Shown in pieces: positions 62,047 to 64,000 of a stretch of DNA of 64,000 nt (position 1 is the first letter of the stretch; the number at the start of each line of letters is the position of its first letter). Origin of the DNA: Xanthobacter sp. NM-25 (lineage in GTDB: Bacteria; Pseudomonadota; Alphaproteobacteria; Rhizobiales; Xanthobacteraceae); the NCBI RefSeq assembly GCF_022138605.1, contig NZ_JACBFS010000009.1, positions 1 to 64,000 on the forward strand, written 5' to 3'. The notes under the pieces were generated by a model. That model was not told where the DNA came from, ran no database searches, and was given only the letters and a program-made list of their open reading frames with translations. Made by a program: the position numbers and the translations under genes.

Positions 62047-63156
62047 ATGTCCGAATTCGTCCTGACCGATCACCCCGCCCTCGACGCGCTGGAGCGCGAC
62101 ATCGCCAGCGCCATCCTCGGCGCCGATGATGAAGCCGCCCTGGAGCAGGTCCGCATCACCGCGCTGGGCAAGAAGGGCACCGTCTCGGAGCTGCTGAAGT
62201 CCCTCGGCGGCATGAGCCCCGATGAGCGCAAGGTGATGGGCCCCGCCATCAACGGCCTGCGCGACCGGGTGCAGGGCCTGCTGGCCGCCCGCAAGGAGAC
62301 GCTGAAGGCCGCCGCCCTCGAGGCACGCCTCGCCACCGAGCGGGTGGACGTGACGCTGCCCGTGCGCGAGGCGCCGGCGGAGGTGGGCCGGGTGCATCCC
62401 ATCGCCCAGGTCACCGAGGAACTGGTGGCCATCTTTGCCGACATGGGCTTCTCGGTGGCGGAAGGCCCCGACATCGAGGACGATTTCCACAATTTCACGG
62501 CGCTGAACTTCCCGCCCGGCCATCCGGCCCGCGAGATGCACGACACCTTCTTCCTGCCGCCGGACGAGAGCGGCACCCGCAAGGTGCTGCGCACCCACAC
62601 CTCGCCGGTGCAGGTGCGCACCATGATGTCGAAGGCGCCGCCCATCCGCGTCATCTGCCCCGGGCGCACCTATCGCTGCGACAGCGACCAGACCCACACC
62701 CCCATGTTCCATCAGGTGGAGGGGCTGGTGATCGACAAGGGCTCCCACCTCGGCCACCTGAAGTGGATCCTGGAAGAATTCTGCAAGGCCTTCTTCGAGG
62801 TGGACGGGGTGAAGATGCGCTTCCGCCCGTCCTTCTTTCCCTTCACCGAGCCCTCCATGGAAGTGGACATCCAGTGCGACCGCTCCCGCCCGGGCGAGAT
62901 CCGCTTCGGCGAGGGCAACGACTGGCTGGAAATCCTCGGCTGCGGCATGGTGCACCCGAACGTGCTCCGCAACTGCGGCCTCGATCCCGACGTGTACCAG
63001 GGCTTTGCCTGGGGCATGGGCATCGACCGCATCGCCATGCTGAAATACGGCATGAGCGACCTACGCGCCTTCTTCGAGGCCGACGTCCGCTGGCTCTCCC
63101 ACTACGGCTTCCGCCCGCTCGATTTCCCCACCCTCGCCGGTGGCCTGAGCGCGTGA
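62047..63156 (+). CDS. pheS: Phenylalanyl-tRNA synthetase alpha chain
   Basis: 369 residues. It is the catalytic subunit of the alpha2-beta2 class II enzyme. An N-terminal coiled coil (about 10-90) grips tRNA. The class II motifs are in RTHTSPVQVRTM, FRPSFFPFTEPS and GMGIDRIAMLKYG. It is separated from pheT by a repeat and a DUF559 gene, whereas the two are usually adjacent. Confidence 0.97.
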   Translation: MSEFVLTDHPALDALERDIASAILGADDEAALEQVRITALGKKGTVSELLKSLGGMSPDERKVMGPAINGLRDRVQGLLAARKETLKAAALEARLATERVDVTLPVREAPAEVGRVHPIAQVTEELVAIFADMGFSVAEGPDIEDDFHNFTALNFPPGHPAREMHDTFFLPPDESGTRKVLRTHTSPVQVRTMMSKAPPIRVICPGRTYRCDSDQTHTPMFHQVEGLVIDKGSHLGHLKWILEEFCKAFFEVDGVKMRFRPSFFPFTEPSMEVDIQCDRSRPGEIRFGEGNDWLEILGCGMVHPNVLRNCGLDPDVYQGFAWGMGIDRIAMLKYGMSDLRAFFEADVRWLSHYGFRPLDFPTLAGGLSA

Positions 63157-63175
63157 GTGATGGCGATCGCCTTGT

Positions 63176-63270
63176 CCCCTCTCCAGCCCTCCCCCGCAAG
63201 CGGGAAAGGGCGTGACCTAGAGGCTGAGGGAAAAGCCCTCTCCCGCTTGCGGGGGAGGGTTGGGAGGGGG
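63176..63270. repeat. Palindromic repeat element, copy A
   Basis: Two 35-base arms (63176-63210 and 63236-63270) are inverted repeats matching at about 30 of 35 positions around a 25-base centre. The core is CCCTCCCCCGCAAGCGGGA. It lies 20 bases past pheS and recurs at 63701-63795. The folded RNA would be a long hairpin. It resembles the short palindromic repeats (REP/RUP-like) scattered through Hyphomicrobiales genomes. Confidence 0.9.
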
Positions 63271-63300
63271 AACGCAGGGTTCGATCCGGAGCGCAGCCCG

Positions 63301-63849
63301 ATGGACGATGCCGAACCTCCCAGATGGCATGTCTCCCGAGGCCAGCGCACCCGGGCAAAGACCCTGCGCGGGAACCAGACCGATGCGGAGCGGAAGCTCT
63401 GGGCCGCCCTGCGCGGCCACCGGCTCGAGGGCCTGAGCTTCCGCCGCCAGCATCCCCTCGGTCCCTACGTCGCCGATTTTGCCTGCCTGCCGGCCAAGCT
63501 CGTGATCGAGGTGGATGGCGGCCAGCATTACGAAGACGCCGGCCAGTCCCGGGACGCGCGGCGCGATCTGTTCTTCACGGAGCGCGGCTTCACGGTGCTG
63601 CGCTTCTCCAATCTCGATGTGCTGCAAAATCTGAGCGGAGTGCTCGAAACGATCAACGCCGCGACGCACCCAGACCTGCTGCCCCCTCCGGACCTGCTGC
63701 CCCCTCCCCAGCCCTCCCCCGCAAGCGGGAGAGGGAGTAGCGCGGAGACCAGCGGGAAAGGCTCTCTCCCGCTTGCGGGGGAGGGTCGGGAGGGCGAAAA
63801 CGCCCCGGACGCGCCTCTGGCGGATCAGGATAAGGACGATATCCGATGA
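63301..63849 (+). CDS. DUF559 (Vsr/restriction-endonuclease-like) protein with repeat-encoded tail
   Basis: 182 residues from MDDAEPPRWHV, preceded by GGAG. Residues 15-125 form a DUF559 domain: RGNQTDAERKLWAALRGHRL, FRRQHPLGPYVADFAC, KLVIEVDGGQHYED and FTVLRFSNLDVLQNL. This is a PD-(D/E)xK-like fold, with acidic residues in YVADFA and VIEVDGGQH. Such proteins are suspected nucleases with unproven substrates. The last ~55 residues come from a tandem duplication and a palindromic repeat. The stop overlaps the pheT start by four bases (ATGA). Confidence 0.88.
   Translation: MDDAEPPRWHVSRGQRTRAKTLRGNQTDAERKLWAALRGHRLEGLSFRRQHPLGPYVADFACLPAKLVIEVDGGQHYEDAGQSRDARRDLFFTERGFTVLRFSNLDVLQNLSGVLETINAATHPDLLPPPDLLPPPQPSPASGRGSSAETSGKGSLPLAGEGREGENAPDAPLADQDKDDIR
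63673..63708. repeat. 18-base tandem duplication
   Basis: GACCTGCTGCCCCCTCCG at 63673-63690 repeats at 63691-63708 with one change at the last base. It encodes PDLLPP twice and abuts the palindromic repeat copy B, so insertion or slippage of that element may have made it. Confidence 0.85.
63701..63795. repeat. Palindromic repeat element, copy B (inside the DUF559 frame)
   Basis: Arms at about 63701-63735 and 63762-63795 share the GCAAGCGGGA/TCCCGCTTGC core and most other bases with copy A. The element is read through in frame, adding QPSPASGRG and SLPLAGEGREG to the C-terminus of the DUF559 protein. Confidence 0.9.
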
Positions 63850-64000
63850 AATTCACCTATTCCTGGCTCCAGGAGCATCTGGAACCCACCGCTTCGTTCG
63901 AGGAGATCGTCGAGCGGCTGTCCCTCATCGGCCTGGAGGTCGAGGGGGTGGAGGACAAGGCCAAGGATCTGTCCGCCTTCGTGGTGGGCGAGATTCTCAC
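63846..64000 (+). CDS. pheT: Phenylalanyl-tRNA synthetase beta chain (N-terminus only; runs off the right edge)
   Basis: The first 51 codons read MKFTYSWLQEHLEPTASFEE and onward to IGLEVEGVEDKAKDLSAFVVGEIL. This is the standard start of PheT, just before its tRNA-binding (EMAP-like) domain. The ATG is inside the DUF559 stop, so pheT translation may depend on ribosomes leaving that gene. Confidence 0.95.
   Translation, partial: MKFTYSWLQEHLEPTASFEEIVERLSLIGLEVEGVEDKAKDLSAFVVGEIL

Overview
The window is a GC-rich stretch of chromosome from a nitrogen-fixing alphaproteobacterium of the order Hyphomicrobiales. The gene set (nif genes with an oxygen-sensitive-type NifA, MucR, a DUF6456 protein, the Lpt-RpoN block) fits Xanthobacter, Azorhizobium or a close relative. 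That assignment is inference from gene content, because no database search was possible. I saw no rRNA, tRNA, CRISPR array, insertion sequence or phage gene. Apart from the nif edge and a few accessory genes, this is core genome.

Left edge (1-8.2 kb), a nif segment read leftward. It holds the start of nifH, then sufS, sufD, sufC and sufB, then the ferredoxin gene fdxN, then nifA. nifH and fdxN each have a -24/-12 sigma-54 promoter preceded by two TGT-N10-ACA NifA sites at the classic distance. The suf genes have no such sites of their own and may be served by the fdxN promoter. rpoN, which encodes the sigma factor these promoters need, lies at 23.1 kb.

8.6-25.8 kb is mixed housekeeping. A membrane GGDEF-EAL protein is followed by coaBC-dut, an Rrf2-type regulator with cysK, and a stand-alone DnaA domain IV protein next to a DUF6456 protein. 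Then come ilvD, two secreted cyanovirin-N-homology (CVNH) proteins, a short RNase D, lptC-lptA-lptB-rpoN, and the divergent ohr/ohrR pair with two near-identical palindromic operators.

26-38.2 kb holds a 1181-residue transporter-linked hybrid histidine kinase, ubiE-ubiB, mucR, msrB overlapping an oligopeptidase B gene, and a CHASE2 adenylate cyclase.

38.3-48.8 kb is a division and cell-wall (dcw) cluster: mraZ-rsmH-ftsL-ftsI-murE-murF-mraY, then murD. Four TGGG repeats in exact 10-bp register precede mraZ. The cluster is broken by a terminator and a reversed DUF2892 membrane-protein gene between mraY and murD. It stops after murD, whose product ends in an unusual His/Gly/Pro-rich tail.

48.8-54.6 kb is a TetR regulator divergent from a MacAB-type efflux system with its own outer-membrane lipoprotein. 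54.6-59.5 kb, read leftward, is glpD-glpK-bluB and an AraC/MGMT DNA-repair protein. 59.7-64 kb has an orphan TRAP solute-binding protein, a small membrane protein, rpmI-rplT, pheS, and the start of pheT. Between pheS and pheT sits a DUF559 gene. One copy of a ~95-bp palindromic repeat lies upstream of it and a second copy is inside its reading frame.
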